A stretch of DNA of 64,000 nt, from NCBI RefSeq assembly GCF_900156685.1, contig NZ_FTOJ01000003.1, forward strand, positions 62,001 through 126,000. The letters run 5' to 3'. Below, piece after piece: positions 33,227 through 41,087 of this stretch. The first letter of the stretch is position 1, and every line of letters begins with the position of its first letter. The translations under genes and the position numbers were made by a program. The DNA is from Chryseobacterium piscicola. Its GTDB lineage: Bacteria > Bacteroidota > Bacteroidia > Flavobacteriales > Weeksellaceae. The notes beneath the pieces are model-generated. The model was not told where the DNA came from. It made no database searches and saw only the letters and a program-made list of their open reading frames with translations.

Positions 33227-34543
33227 TTATGAGATAAAATTTTTATATTGATTAATCACGATATTTTTGGCTCTCAAATCGTGCATCATATTGTATAAAC
33301 CAAAAAATGTTCTGTTAAGATAAATAAAGTGTCTAGAACCTCTATTGGTGTTCATTCCTTTCATATCGCTTAGTTTCGCGTATCTCTGCCCCAAGTCTGC
33401 AATTTCTTGAAAGAAATTTTCATCAGAAAAATCAAAATTTATTGCGTTGAAAGGTCTTGTGAACAATTCTAGTAATTCATAGAATAATTTTGTGAAAAAT
33501 GCCTGTTCCTGTTGAGAATCGTTCGAACGTAAAATCTCTAGCTGGAAAAGCTTTTCTCTGAAAACATCAGGATTATTCAAATTCTCTCGTTTAGCCAATT
33601 CAAAATAAGGTTTGTAAAAATCATTGGGAATTTCCTTGATACATCCAAAGTCAATTACCAAAAGTTTTTTATCTTCTGAAACCAAAAAATTTCCTGGATG
33701 CGGATCTGCATGCACTTGCTTAAGAACGTGCATTTGGTACATATAAAAATCCCAAAGCGTCTGTCCAATTGTGTTTAGATCTTCCTGAGAATTGTCTTGT
33801 TTTGTAAATTCTGAGAAATGTTTTCCGTTCATCCAATCCATCGTGATGATTCTTTCACAAGAGAACTCAGGATAATATTGAGGAAATTCAAGATTAGGAA
33901 GATGGCTGCATTTTTTAGAAATTTCTTGGCTTCTTATCAATTCAAGATTATAATCGGTTTCTTCAAAGAGTTTATTTTCTACCTCTTGAAAATAAGATTC
34001 TGAACCTTCTTTTTTGATGTTAAACATTTTCATGGCAATTGGCTTTACCATTTTCAGATCGCTTGAAATGCTTTCTCTTACTCCGGGATATTGAATTTTT
34101 ACAGCAAAATTTTTATCTTCTTTCTTTGCTTTATGTACTTGTCCTATGCTTGCTGCGTTTACAGATTCATTTGTAAATTCATCAAACATATCTTCCGGGT
34201 TTTTCCCGAAGTATTTCCTGAAAGTTTTCTTTACCAAGGCTCCGGAAAGTGGTGGAACAGAAAATTGTGACAAAGAAAACTTCTCTACATAAGCCTGTGG
34301 AAGTATGTTTTTTTCCATACTCAACATCTGTGCAACTTTTAAAGCAGAACCTTTTAATTCTTTTAGTGAGTCATAAATATCTGTAGCATTATCTTCATTT
34401 AAGGTTTTTCGTGCCTCCACCTCATCTTTGATGATTTTATTTCCGTAATATTTGATGTAGTTAACGCCCACTTTTGCACCTGCTTTTAGCAAACTGCTAG
34501 TTCTTTCTAGCTTTCCTGTGGGTATTTTATTGAGTGTTTTCAT
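33227..34543 (-). CDS. UbiB/ABC1/AarF-family atypical kinase
   Basis: The 438-residue protein has the ABC1 kinase core: Ala-rich nucleotide loop AASIGQVHKA, invariant lysine in FAVKIQYPGV, catalytic HADPHPGNFLV and the metal motif VIDFGCI. The family KxGQ motif near the N-terminus, which shapes the active site of UbiB/COQ8, here reads KVAQMLSM with Ala for Gly. It lacks C-terminal transmembrane helices, so it is probably soluble or peripheral. Classical UbiB supports ubiquinone synthesis; this organism group uses menaquinone, so the substrate must be different. It follows the TetR gene by 54 bases. Confidence 0.88.
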   Translation of the reverse strand: MKTLNKIPTGKLERTSSLLKAGAKVGVNYIKYYGNKIIKDEVEARKTLNEDNATDIYDSLKELKGSALKVAQMLSMEKNILPQAYVEKFSLSQFSVPPLSGALVKKTFRKYFGKNPEDMFDEFTNESVNAASIGQVHKAKKEDKNFAVKIQYPGVRESISSDLKMVKPIAMKMFNIKKEGSESYFQEVENKLFEETDYNLELIRSQEISKKCSHLPNLEFPQYYPEFSCERIITMDWMNGKHFSEFTKQDNSQEDLNTIGQTLWDFYMYQMHVLKQVHADPHPGNFLVSEDKKLLVIDFGCIKEIPNDFYKPYFELAKRENLNNPDVFREKLFQLEILRSNDSQQEQAFFTKLFYELLELFTRPFNAINFDFSDENFFQEIADLGQRYAKLSDMKGMNTNRGSRHFIYLNRTFFGLYNMMHDLRAKNIVINQYKNFIS

Positions 34544-34597
34544 TTTTAAATTTTATTATTAATGCACTTAAAGAGTTTCATTATTCAGATTTATCAT

Positions 34598-35263
34598 TTA
34601 ACTTTTTCTGAATTTTTCTTTAAACAAAAATTTTCCAAGGTCAATTACTTTTCTCAGAGGCTCATTATCCATCAACTCAAAACCTGTGTCTACCGTTTTT
34701 TCAATGAAAACATCTGTCTTTTCAAATGAAGGTGAAGTGTCTTTTTTCCAAAACTCTATGGAGGAAACAAAATGAATCCACAGAGCTTCTTCTCTAGCTT
34801 TTTCATGTAAGTTTTTCATGTCTTCTTTTGCTTTTTTAATCATTTCAAAATCATTAAAATCGAGCGTTTTGATGAAGTTTCTATGCGTTTCTTTGAGATG
34901 ATTAGAAAGTTTTGGGGAATGCAGTTTGTCACTGCCCAAAATCATTAAAACCAAAGAACGGTTCATTGTCATATTTTCAAAGAAGATAAAATAAACATTC
35001 AATAGCTTTTCTTTTGACGTGATTTCATCAGAATTATTAACCTCTGATGCCAGTGCTACAGATTGATCAAAAAGATTAACCAACATTGATTTTTCAATTT
35101 GCTCAAAGCTTGAAAAGTAATTGTAAAAGTCTTTTTCTTCAAACTTATTTTCTTTTGCGAAGCGGTAAATATTTTTGGGTCTTTCGCCGTGATTCAAAAT
35201 GTAATCTCCGTACAATTCAAATATTTTTTCTTCTGTAATTAGATTTTCTTTTTCCATTTTCAA
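34598..35263 (-). CDS. TetR-family regulator of the light-type cassette
   Basis: The 221-residue protein has an N-terminal HTH with the segment ITEEKIFELYGDYILNHGERPKNIYRFAKENKFEEKDFYNYFSSF and a helical ligand-binding part. The genes on both sides diverge from the short region before it, which holds a 7-bp inverted repeat (35281-35300) that is a good operator candidate. It probably controls both operons. In relatives such regulators lie beside photolyase genes; whether the signal is light, a radical or a lipid is not known. Confidence 0.8.
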   Translation of the reverse strand: MKMEKENLITEEKIFELYGDYILNHGERPKNIYRFAKENKFEEKDFYNYFSSFEQIEKSMLVNLFDQSVALASEVNNSDEITSKEKLLNVYFIFFENMTMNRSLVLMILGSDKLHSPKLSNHLKETHRNFIKTLDFNDFEMIKKAKEDMKNLHEKAREEALWIHFVSSIEFWKKDTSPSFEKTDVFIEKTVDTGFELMDNEPLRKVIDLGKFLFKEKFRKS

Positions 35264-35280
35264 ATTTTATTTCAACAAAT

Positions 35281-35300
35281 TTAGTAATTTATTTTACTAA
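35281..35300. promoter_or_regulatory. candidate TetR operator
   Basis: TTAGTAA (35281-35287) and TTACTAA (35294-35300) form a perfect inverted repeat with a 6-base gap, directly upstream of the TetR start and 53 bases before ribA. The size and symmetry match TetR-family sites. Confidence 0.6.
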
Positions 35301-35316
35301 TTAAATAAATAAAGTA

Positions 35317-35324
35317 TAAATTTG
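35317..35324 (+). promoter_or_regulatory. -7 box candidate of the ribA promoter
   Basis: TAAATTTG matches the Bacteroidota -7 consensus TAnnTTTG and is 29 bases before the ribA ATG. The TetR operator lies in the place expected for the -33 element, so the repressor would block sigma binding. Confidence 0.5.
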
Positions 35325-35353
35325 TACTATATAAATGATTTAAAATATAAGTA

Positions 35354-35944
35354 ATGCTCAAAATACAAGCTCAAACTAATGTACCAACTGATTTCGGAAT
35401 GTTTACCGTATATGCATTTTCTGAAAATGAAAATGACTGGAGCCCGCATTTGGTTTGGGTTGCTGAAAAAACAGATTTTAGTGCGGTGGTCAATGTACGT
35501 TTTCATTCGGAATGTATTACAGGAGAAGTTTTTCATTCCAAGAAATGTGAATGTGGACAACAACTGGATGCTGCCATGAATTTCATGTCAGAAAATGGAG
35601 GAATTATTATTTATCTCAGACAAGAAGGGAGGAATATTGGAATCATCAATAAGTTAAAAGCTTATGCTCTCCAAGAACAGGGTTTTGATACGGTAGAAGC
35701 TAATTTGAGATTGGGTTTGCCGGCAGATGGTAGAAATTTTGATATAGCAATTGAAATGCTGAAAATTCTGGGAGTATTAGAAGTAAATTTACTAACCAAT
35801 AATCCTGAAAAACTGAAAGCTTTCAATAATAGTGGGATTTTGCTTAACAAAAGAATTTCTTTGGAAATTGCATCAAATCCAATTAATGCTTCTTATCTTA
35901 CAACAAAGAAAGATTATTTCGGGCATCTTTTGGAAAAACTTTAA
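35354..35944 (+). CDS. ribA: GTP cyclohydrolase II (RibA), single domain
   Basis: The 196-residue protein has the zinc cysteines C54, C65 and C67 at the same numbers as in E. coli RibA (HSECITGEVFHSKKCECG), the substrate motif YLRQEGRNIG and the catalytic region KLKAYALQEQGFDTVEAN. The enzyme opens GTP to start riboflavin synthesis. In this phylum the housekeeping gene is usually a RibBA fusion, so a free RibA next to photolyase-linked genes suggests local supply of flavin or deazaflavin precursors (inference). One small change is RNIG for the usual RGIG. Confidence 0.9.
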   Translation: MLKIQAQTNVPTDFGMFTVYAFSENENDWSPHLVWVAEKTDFSAVVNVRFHSECITGEVFHSKKCECGQQLDAAMNFMSENGGIIIYLRQEGRNIGIINKLKAYALQEQGFDTVEANLRLGLPADGRNFDIAIEMLKILGVLEVNLLTNNPEKLKAFNNSGILLNKRISLEIASNPINASYLTTKKDYFGHLLEKL

Positions 35945-35999
35945 TTTCAATCTTTAGATCAGAAAAATCTTTTTACTAATTCAAAAAAAATAATCTCGT

Positions 36000-37439
36000 A
36001 TGAAAAAAATTTTATTAACAGGAGCAACAGGTTATATTGGTAAAAGGATGATAAGTGTGATTACCGAGCAAGGCTATAAAGTTGTTTGCTGCACTCGTGA
36101 CATCAGTAGGTTTTCTAAACCTGCGGGTATTGATGATAGTTTAATAGAGGTAATTGAGGTTGATTTTCTGAAAAAGGAAACTCTACAGAATATTCCCAAA
36201 GATATTTCTGGTGCATATTATCTAATGCATTCTATGAGTACAACTGCTGATTATGAAGAATCTGAGAAAATTTGCGCTCAGAATTTTGTTTCTGAGATTG
36301 AGAAAACTCAGTGTAATCATATTATTTATTTGTCTGGATTGGTTAACCAAAAAGAATTATCAAAGCATCTTAATTCAAGATTTAATGTAGAGAAAATATT
36401 GATTGATTGTAAGATAGCAACTACGGTATTAAGAGCTGGCATTATCATTGGTTCCGGGAGTGCGTCTTTTGAAATCATCCGTGATTTGGTTGAAAAATTA
36501 CCAATAATGATTACCCCAAAATGGCTCACTACCAAATGCCAACCTATTGGAATTGCTAATGTATTGGATTTTTTAATCTTCACTCTATTCAAGAAAGAAG
36601 CCTACCGTAAAAGTTTTGATATCGGTTGTGATGATGTATTGACTTACAAAGAAATATTATTGGGCTTTGCTAAAATTAGAGGTTTGAAAAGAACCATAAT
36701 TACCTTGCCCATAATGACGCCAAAACTGTCTTCTTATTGGTTATACTTTATCACTTCTACCACATACAGTTTGGCAAGTTCGCTCGTTGGAAGTATGAAA
36801 ATAGAAGTGGTTTGTAATAAAGAAAGTTTATCAAATATTAAAAAAATAACAGGCATAACCCCATTTTCTTATGAACAGGCTTTGCAGAGGACGATGGCAA
36901 AGATTCAGGCAAACGAAATACGTTCCAGCTGGAAGGATAGCTTCATCAGCAGCAGAAACGATTCTTCACTGAAAGAATTTATAGAAGTACCGCATTTTGG
37001 TTGTTTCAAAGATATTAGAAATGAAAAATATGACGACCGAGAAAAATGTCTCGATCGTGTTTTTGGTTTAGGAGGCAAAAACGGTTGGTACGGACAAAGC
37101 CTATGGAAAATAAGAGGTTATATGGATGTTCTGGTTGGTGGTCCTGGTCTTAGAAGGGGAAGAACGCACCCGCTACAGCTTCACGAGGGAGACGCTCTGG
37201 ATTTTTGGCGTGTTATTTATGCCAATAGGGATGAAGGTAAACTTATACTCTTTGCAGAAATGAAATTACCTGGGGAAGCCTGGCTGATGTTCAAATTATA
37301 TAAAGGAAAACTCTGGCAGAAAGCCGTTTTCCGACCAAAAGGATTGTGGGGTAGATTGTATTGGTTTTCTGTATTACCTTTTCATGGATTAATTTTTAAG
37401 GGAATGCTGAAAAGATTGGCGAATGGAACAATAAAATAA
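36000..37439 (+). CDS. NAD(P)-binding SDR fused to DUF2867
   Basis: The 479-residue protein starts with an atypical SDR domain (ILLTGATGYIGKRMISVI; residues 3-290) and ends with a DUF2867 domain (about 330-475: DRVFGLGGKNGWYGQSLWKIRG, GDALDFWRV, GEAWLMFKLYKGK, FRPKGLWGRLYWFSVLPFH). This fusion is a regular member of photolyase gene neighbourhoods. Substrate unknown. It follows ribA by 55 bases and is probably in the same transcript. Confidence 0.88.
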   Translation: MKKILLTGATGYIGKRMISVITEQGYKVVCCTRDISRFSKPAGIDDSLIEVIEVDFLKKETLQNIPKDISGAYYLMHSMSTTADYEESEKICAQNFVSEIEKTQCNHIIYLSGLVNQKELSKHLNSRFNVEKILIDCKIATTVLRAGIIIGSGSASFEIIRDLVEKLPIMITPKWLTTKCQPIGIANVLDFLIFTLFKKEAYRKSFDIGCDDVLTYKEILLGFAKIRGLKRTIITLPIMTPKLSSYWLYFITSTTYSLASSLVGSMKIEVVCNKESLSNIKKITGITPFSYEQALQRTMAKIQANEIRSSWKDSFISSRNDSSLKEFIEVPHFGCFKDIRNEKYDDREKCLDRVFGLGGKNGWYGQSLWKIRGYMDVLVGGPGLRRGRTHPLQLHEGDALDFWRVIYANRDEGKLILFAEMKLPGEAWLMFKLYKGKLWQKAVFRPKGLWGRLYWFSVLPFHGLIFKGMLKRLANGTIK

Positions 37440-37665
37440 ATTTTTGCACCTATGTGGCTCCTATTTAGCAAACGAACAGTGTAATCGTATTTATCTTTAC
37501 CTATATAACATAAAATAGATTGAGACTGAAGTTTTTCTGAAATTTGTGGAGTAGGAAAAGATACTTGCGCAGGCTGAAACTAATAAAAAATTTATCTTGA
37601 AAAAAATAGAATAGTGTAGAATGATTTTTTTTGCAAAAAATATATTTCTGGTTGATAGAATGTGA

Positions 37666-37689
37666 AACCCTCCCCGCATGGCGAGGGTT
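37666..37689. terminator. hairpin in the 281-base spacer before the arsenic operon
   Basis: AACCCTC (37666-37672) pairs with GAGGGTT (37683-37689) with further G-C pairing inside the loop. It is GC-rich compared with its surroundings and sits between convergent genes, so it may end either transcript, although no good T run follows. Confidence 0.45.
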
Positions 37690-37720
37690 ATTGTTTGCAA
37701 TTAGTAATAGCTATTTTTTT

Positions 37721-38758
37721 TTAATTTTTAAAATAATATTTTTTCTTTAATGCTAGGCTTATTTTTACTAATACTATTAAAACAGGAACCTCCACTAAAG
37801 GCCCAATCACACCAACGAATGCTTGTGAAGAATGAATTCCAAAAACTGCTATGGATACAGCAATAGCTAATTCAAAATTGTTTCCTGTTGCCGTAAAAGC
37901 AATAGATGTATTTTTGTCGTAAGGAATCTTCAGTGCTTTGCTAACGAAAAAGCTAATAAAAAATGTGAGAATAAAGTAGATTACTAAAGGGATGGCTACT
38001 TTTACAACATCCATAGGTAATTCTAAAATTTTGTTCCCCTTCAAACTAAACATAAATACGATGGTAAATAACAAAGTATACAATGTAATAGGAGAAATTG
38101 TTGGAATAAATTTTCCATTAAACCAGTTTTTTCCTTTTAATTTAATCAGAAAATAGCGGCTCACAAATCCTGCAATAAATGGAATTCCTAAATAAATAAA
38201 AATACTTTCGGCTACCTCTTTAATCGGCACGTTAATATTGAAACTACCCAAACCCAATTTTTGTGGCAAAACATTTATAAAAAGCCATACGTAAAAACTA
38301 TAAAACATCAATTGGAAAATACTGTTGAGTGCTATCAACAAAGCTGCATATTCTCTATTTCCTTTTGCTAAATCGTTCCATACAATTACCATTGCAATGC
38401 ATCTTGCTAAGCCAATCAAAATTAAGCCCACCATATAATCTGGCTCATCTCGAAGAAAAATAATAGCCAATACGAACATTAAAATAGGACTGATGATCCA
38501 ATTTAATAATAATGATACGGACATGATTTTTTTGTCTTTAAAAGCCATTGGTAATAAAGAATAATCCACTTTTGCCAAAGGCGGATACATCATCAAAATT
38601 AAGCCAATGGCTAAGGGAATATTTGTTGTTCCTACAGAAAGTGAGTTAGTAGCACTAGATATATTAGGAAAGAGATATCCTAAACCAACACCCAAAAGCA
38701 TTGCTAAAAAAATCCAAAGAGTAAGAAAGCGATCGAGAAATTTTAATTTTGGTTGCAT
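37721..38758 (-). CDS. arsB: arsenite efflux permease, Acr3 family
   Basis: The 345-residue protein has ten transmembrane helices and the Acr3 signatures [18 protein letters not shown] (the conserved cysteine needed for As(III) transport) and [20 protein letters not shown] (the conserved glutamate). Acr3 exports As(III), and in some species Sb(III). It is the distal gene of the minus-strand ars operon. The gap of about 230 bases to the upstream metallophosphoesterase gene holds a decayed ORF. Confidence 0.93.
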   Translation of the reverse strand: MQPKLKFLDRFLTLWIFLAMLLGVGLGYLFPNISSATNSLSVGTTNIPLAIGLILMMYPPLAKVDYSLLPMAFKDKKIMSVSLLLNWIISPILMFVLAIIFLRDEPDYMVGLILIGLARCIAMVIVWNDLAKGNREYAALLIALNSIFQLMFYSFYVWLFINVLPQKLGLGSFNINVPIKEVAESIFIYLGIPFIAGFVSRYFLIKLKGKNWFNGKFIPTISPITLYTLLFTIVFMFSLKGNKILELPMDVVKVAIPLVIYFILTFFISFFVSKALKIPYDKNTSIAFTATGNNFELAIAVSIAVFGIHSSQAFVGVIGPLVEVPVLIVLVKISLALKKKYYFKN

Positions 38759-38761
38759 CGT

Positions 38762-38932
38762 CTAATTTTTGAGTTGAGGGTATTGTTTTGTAATTATTAA
38801 ATTTTCAGTTTCTTTCATAGCTTCAATTTCAATTTTTACCATTCATTTATCATCCAATGGATTATAATTTACATATTTGGGTTTATTTAAAATTTGCCCA
38901 TTGTTTTCAACTATTTTTATTGATAAAGGCAT
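38762..38932 (-). pseudogene. decayed small ORF inside the ars operon
   Basis: One frame reads M-P-L-S-I-K-I-V-E-N-N-G then QILNKPKYVNYNPLDDK, a TGA (38845-38843), and directly in the same frame ATG (38842-38840) then VKIEIEAMKETENLIITKQ to TAG (38764-38762). The two halves, 29 and 26 residues, look like one small gene split by an in-frame stop. Codon use is like that of the neighbours. It could also be two tiny coupled ORFs. Without homology I cannot say which. Confidence 0.3.
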
Positions 38933-38990
38933 CAGTATTTTAAAGTAATTGAAAGCTATTGGAAATTCTATTTTTCAATTTTTTTTAAAT

Positions 38991-39764
38991 TTAATAGCCA
39001 CGTCTTAGATTTTCTGCGTACTCGTTTGGAAGAGGGCTGTTTTCTATTGCTTTTGCGGCCTTTTCAAAGTCATAATCAAAGCGGATAAATTCTACACTGA
39101 TGCTTTCTTTGTTTAAAACAGAACTGTTTTCATTAATCGTCAACATTACATAACCTCCTCTTATGTCGTTGTCTTTTGGCTTCCCAACGGAACCTATATT
39201 TACTGCATGACGAAAATGATTTTGTCCATCAATACATGAATTTAAAACTCTGTGATAAGGTTTATGCGTATGTCCGAAGCACATAATATCTGCATCGGCT
39301 TGTTCCATAATACGGAGCATGCTTTTTTCTTCCCGATCTTCGAAAAGATATTCATTTATTTTTCTCGGACTCCCGTGTACCAAAAGCAGGTTTAGTTTGT
39401 CTTCATTCAATTGAAATTCTACTTTAATATGTGCTGGAAGTGTACGCAAATAAGAACGTTCGTCTTCATTCATCAAAGAATTTGTGAAAGAAATAGAAAT
39501 ATTGCCATTGTCTTTTTCACTATCTGTTTTGTATGCACACCCACATTCGTTGCTCATTCTCCCGATGCCAAAATCGTAGTTCCCCGCAATAGTTGGTATC
39601 TTTCTTTTACGGATTTCATTTACCACTTCGTTTGGCCATATATTGTAACCAACTAAATCGCCCAAACAATAAATACTGTCGGGATTTCTTCTATCCACAT
39701 CTGCAAAGAATGCTTCTAATGCCGGTAGATTAGCGTGAATATCGCTGAATAATGCAATCTTCAT
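38991..39764 (-). CDS. calcineurin-like metallophosphoesterase (YfcE/MJ0936-like), ars operon
   Basis: The 257-residue protein has the metal-site motifs ALFSDIHANLPALEAF, YCLGDLVGYN, IAGNYDFGIG, LLVHGSPR and MCFGHTHKPYH. These are the usual two-metal phosphoesterase ligands, although GNYD replaces the usual GNHD histidine. It lies 30 bases after the DUF6428 gene and before Acr3. Its role in arsenic handling is unknown; similar genes occur in flavobacterial ars operons. Confidence 0.85.
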   Translation of the reverse strand: MKIALFSDIHANLPALEAFFADVDRRNPDSIYCLGDLVGYNIWPNEVVNEIRKRKIPTIAGNYDFGIGRMSNECGCAYKTDSEKDNGNISISFTNSLMNEDERSYLRTLPAHIKVEFQLNEDKLNLLLVHGSPRKINEYLFEDREEKSMLRIMEQADADIMCFGHTHKPYHRVLNSCIDGQNHFRHAVNIGSVGKPKDNDIRGGYVMLTINENSSVLNKESISVEFIRFDYDFEKAAKAIENSPLPNEYAENLRRGY

Positions 39765-39794
39765 TTCTATTGATTTTTTATTATTTATATTATT

Positions 39795-40268
39795 TTAACA
39801 ACACCCGCCACCTGGTGTGCAAGAATTGCCATTACTTATGTTGAGTTCAGATAAATTTTTCTTTTCTTTTTCTGTTGGGACTCCACAAGCGTCTTGCGCT
39901 AAACAAGCTGTGGTTTTATTCTTTAAAACAAATGTTTTTCCATTAAATTCTAAATCATATTTCCCGATGGTATCACTTTGATATTCAACTTCAATATCAA
40001 AATCTCCGATACCCAATTTATCTTCAGAAAGTGTAATGATGTTGAGTAATTTGTGCGGTTTCAAACGGTGTTCAAAATCATTGGCATTCCACAATTGAAA
40101 ATTCACTACTTTTTCTGAACGGATTATACCGCCACAATCGATAAAGTTTTTGGTAATCATTCCCACCTCTGTAACGTGGAAATGTTCGGGAACATAAGTT
40201 CCATTTTCTAGTTGAAATTCAACATTTTCTAATGTTGGTAAAATTTCTTTAATCTCTGAAAGTTTCAT
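39795..40268 (-). CDS. DUF6428-family protein with Cys-rich tail, ars operon
   Basis: The 157-residue protein begins MKLSEIKEILPTLENVEFQLENG and has the family core HVTEVGMITKNFIDCGG and WNANDFEHRLKPHKLL. It ends NNSC-like: SELNISNGNSCTPGGGCC. The vicinal cysteine pair and the other cysteines (ACLAQDACG) make As(III) binding or delivery to Acr3 plausible (inference). The start at 40268 is used, because an upstream ATG (40295) would lie in the operator. A second ArsR-type site lies between this gene and arsR. Confidence 0.75.
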   Translation of the reverse strand: MKLSEIKEILPTLENVEFQLENGTYVPEHFHVTEVGMITKNFIDCGGIIRSEKVVNFQLWNANDFEHRLKPHKLLNIITLSEDKLGIGDFDIEVEYQSDTIGKYDLEFNGKTFVLKNKTTACLAQDACGVPTEKEKKNLSELNISNGNSCTPGGGCC

Positions 40269-40290
40269 AATAAAATATCTATAGTTTAAA

Positions 40291-40308
40291 TGCAATATTG
40301 CGATAAAT
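40291..40308. promoter_or_regulatory. internal ArsR-type operator
   Basis: TGCAATATTGCGATAAAT lies between the arsR stop and the DUF6428 start. GCAATATTGC at its core is a perfect palindrome. It matches the site upstream of arsR (40670-40687) at 17 of 18 bases, so the rest of the operon probably has its own repressor-controlled promoter. Confidence 0.6.
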
Positions 40309-40325
40309 CTTATTTAAAAAAAAGC

Positions 40326-40652
40326 TTAACAGCATTTTGATTTGGTAACAGATTGCACTATTTGCGAGAAATATGTGTTTAATATCTCTATTGTTTTTTC
40401 ATCTATACAATAGCAAATTGCATTTCCTGTAATATTCCCTTTTATAATTCCTGCATTTTTTAATTCTTTTAAATGCTGAGAAACCGTGGGTTGAGCTAAA
40501 GGTAATTCACTCACTATATCTCCACAAATACATGCGTCTACCTTCATTAAATATTCAATAATAGCTATTCTAGCAGGATGTCCTAATGCTTTTGCAATAC
40601 TTGCAATTTGATTTTGTTTATCTGTAAAATGTTCAGTTTTTGTTGCTCCCAT
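40326..40652 (-). CDS. arsR: ArsR-family metalloid-responsive repressor
   Basis: The 108-residue winged-helix protein has the ArsR core KALGHPARIAIIEYL and recognition helix PLAQPTVSQHLKELKNAGII. The cysteine pair C41/C43 (DACICGDIV) stands where ArsR proteins of the ELCVCDL type bind As(III), and a second pair (C80/C82) and a C-terminal CC (107-108) give extra thiols. Binding of arsenite would release it from the two matching operators at 40670-40687 and 40291-40308. Confidence 0.93.
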   Translation of the reverse strand: MGATKTEHFTDKQNQIASIAKALGHPARIAIIEYLMKVDACICGDIVSELPLAQPTVSQHLKELKNAGIIKGNITGNAICYCIDEKTIEILNTYFSQIVQSVTKSKCC

Positions 40653-40669
40653 TATTGTAAATTTAATAT

Positions 40670-40687
40670 TGCAATATTACGATAAAT
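40670..40687. promoter_or_regulatory. ArsR-type operator before arsR
   Basis: TGCAATATTACGATAAAT lies 18 bases upstream of the arsR start, in the promoter region, and is nearly identical to the internal site at 40291-40308. This suggests autoregulation. Confidence 0.65.
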
Positions 40688-40787
40688 ATACGGAGTAATT
40701 ACTTTAATAGAGTAGTTATATTTTGCCTGTAACAATTTGTTAACATTAAATAAGAAAATTACCCTTAGAAAAACGTAATTTTACAGC

Positions 40788-41072
40788 ATGGGAAAGAAGA
40801 AAAAAAAAGTAACGAAAGAGCAGCTGGATGAACTGAAGGGTTTAAGAAAACATCTGTCACAACAGTTATCTGTTGACAATAAACTTAATACTTTAATTCA
40901 GGTAAGCCAAGTCTTAAGAACGATTAACGTGACTAGTACTTTTGCAAGCAATATCTCTACAGAATTTACCGGACTGGAAGTTTTTGGAGAACGATACAAT
41001 AATTTTCCGAAAATAACTTCTGTGATAGATGACGCGATAGACTATTATGATGAGCAATTGAAATCTTTCTAG
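40788..41072 (+). CDS. hypothetical protein (94 aa)
   Basis: The small soluble protein starts with a basic run (MGKKKKKVTKEQLDELKG), followed by predicted helices (LRKHLSQQLSVDNKLNTLIQVSQVLRTI) and an acidic end (DDAIDYYDEQLKSF). No domain or signal is recognised. It is a single gene between the divergent ars operon and a convergent unknown membrane protein. Confidence 0.6.
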   Translation: MGKKKKKVTKEQLDELKGLRKHLSQQLSVDNKLNTLIQVSQVLRTINVTSTFASNISTEFTGLEVFGERYNNFPKITSVIDDAIDYYDEQLKSF

Positions 41073-41087
41073 AGATTACTTCTAAAA

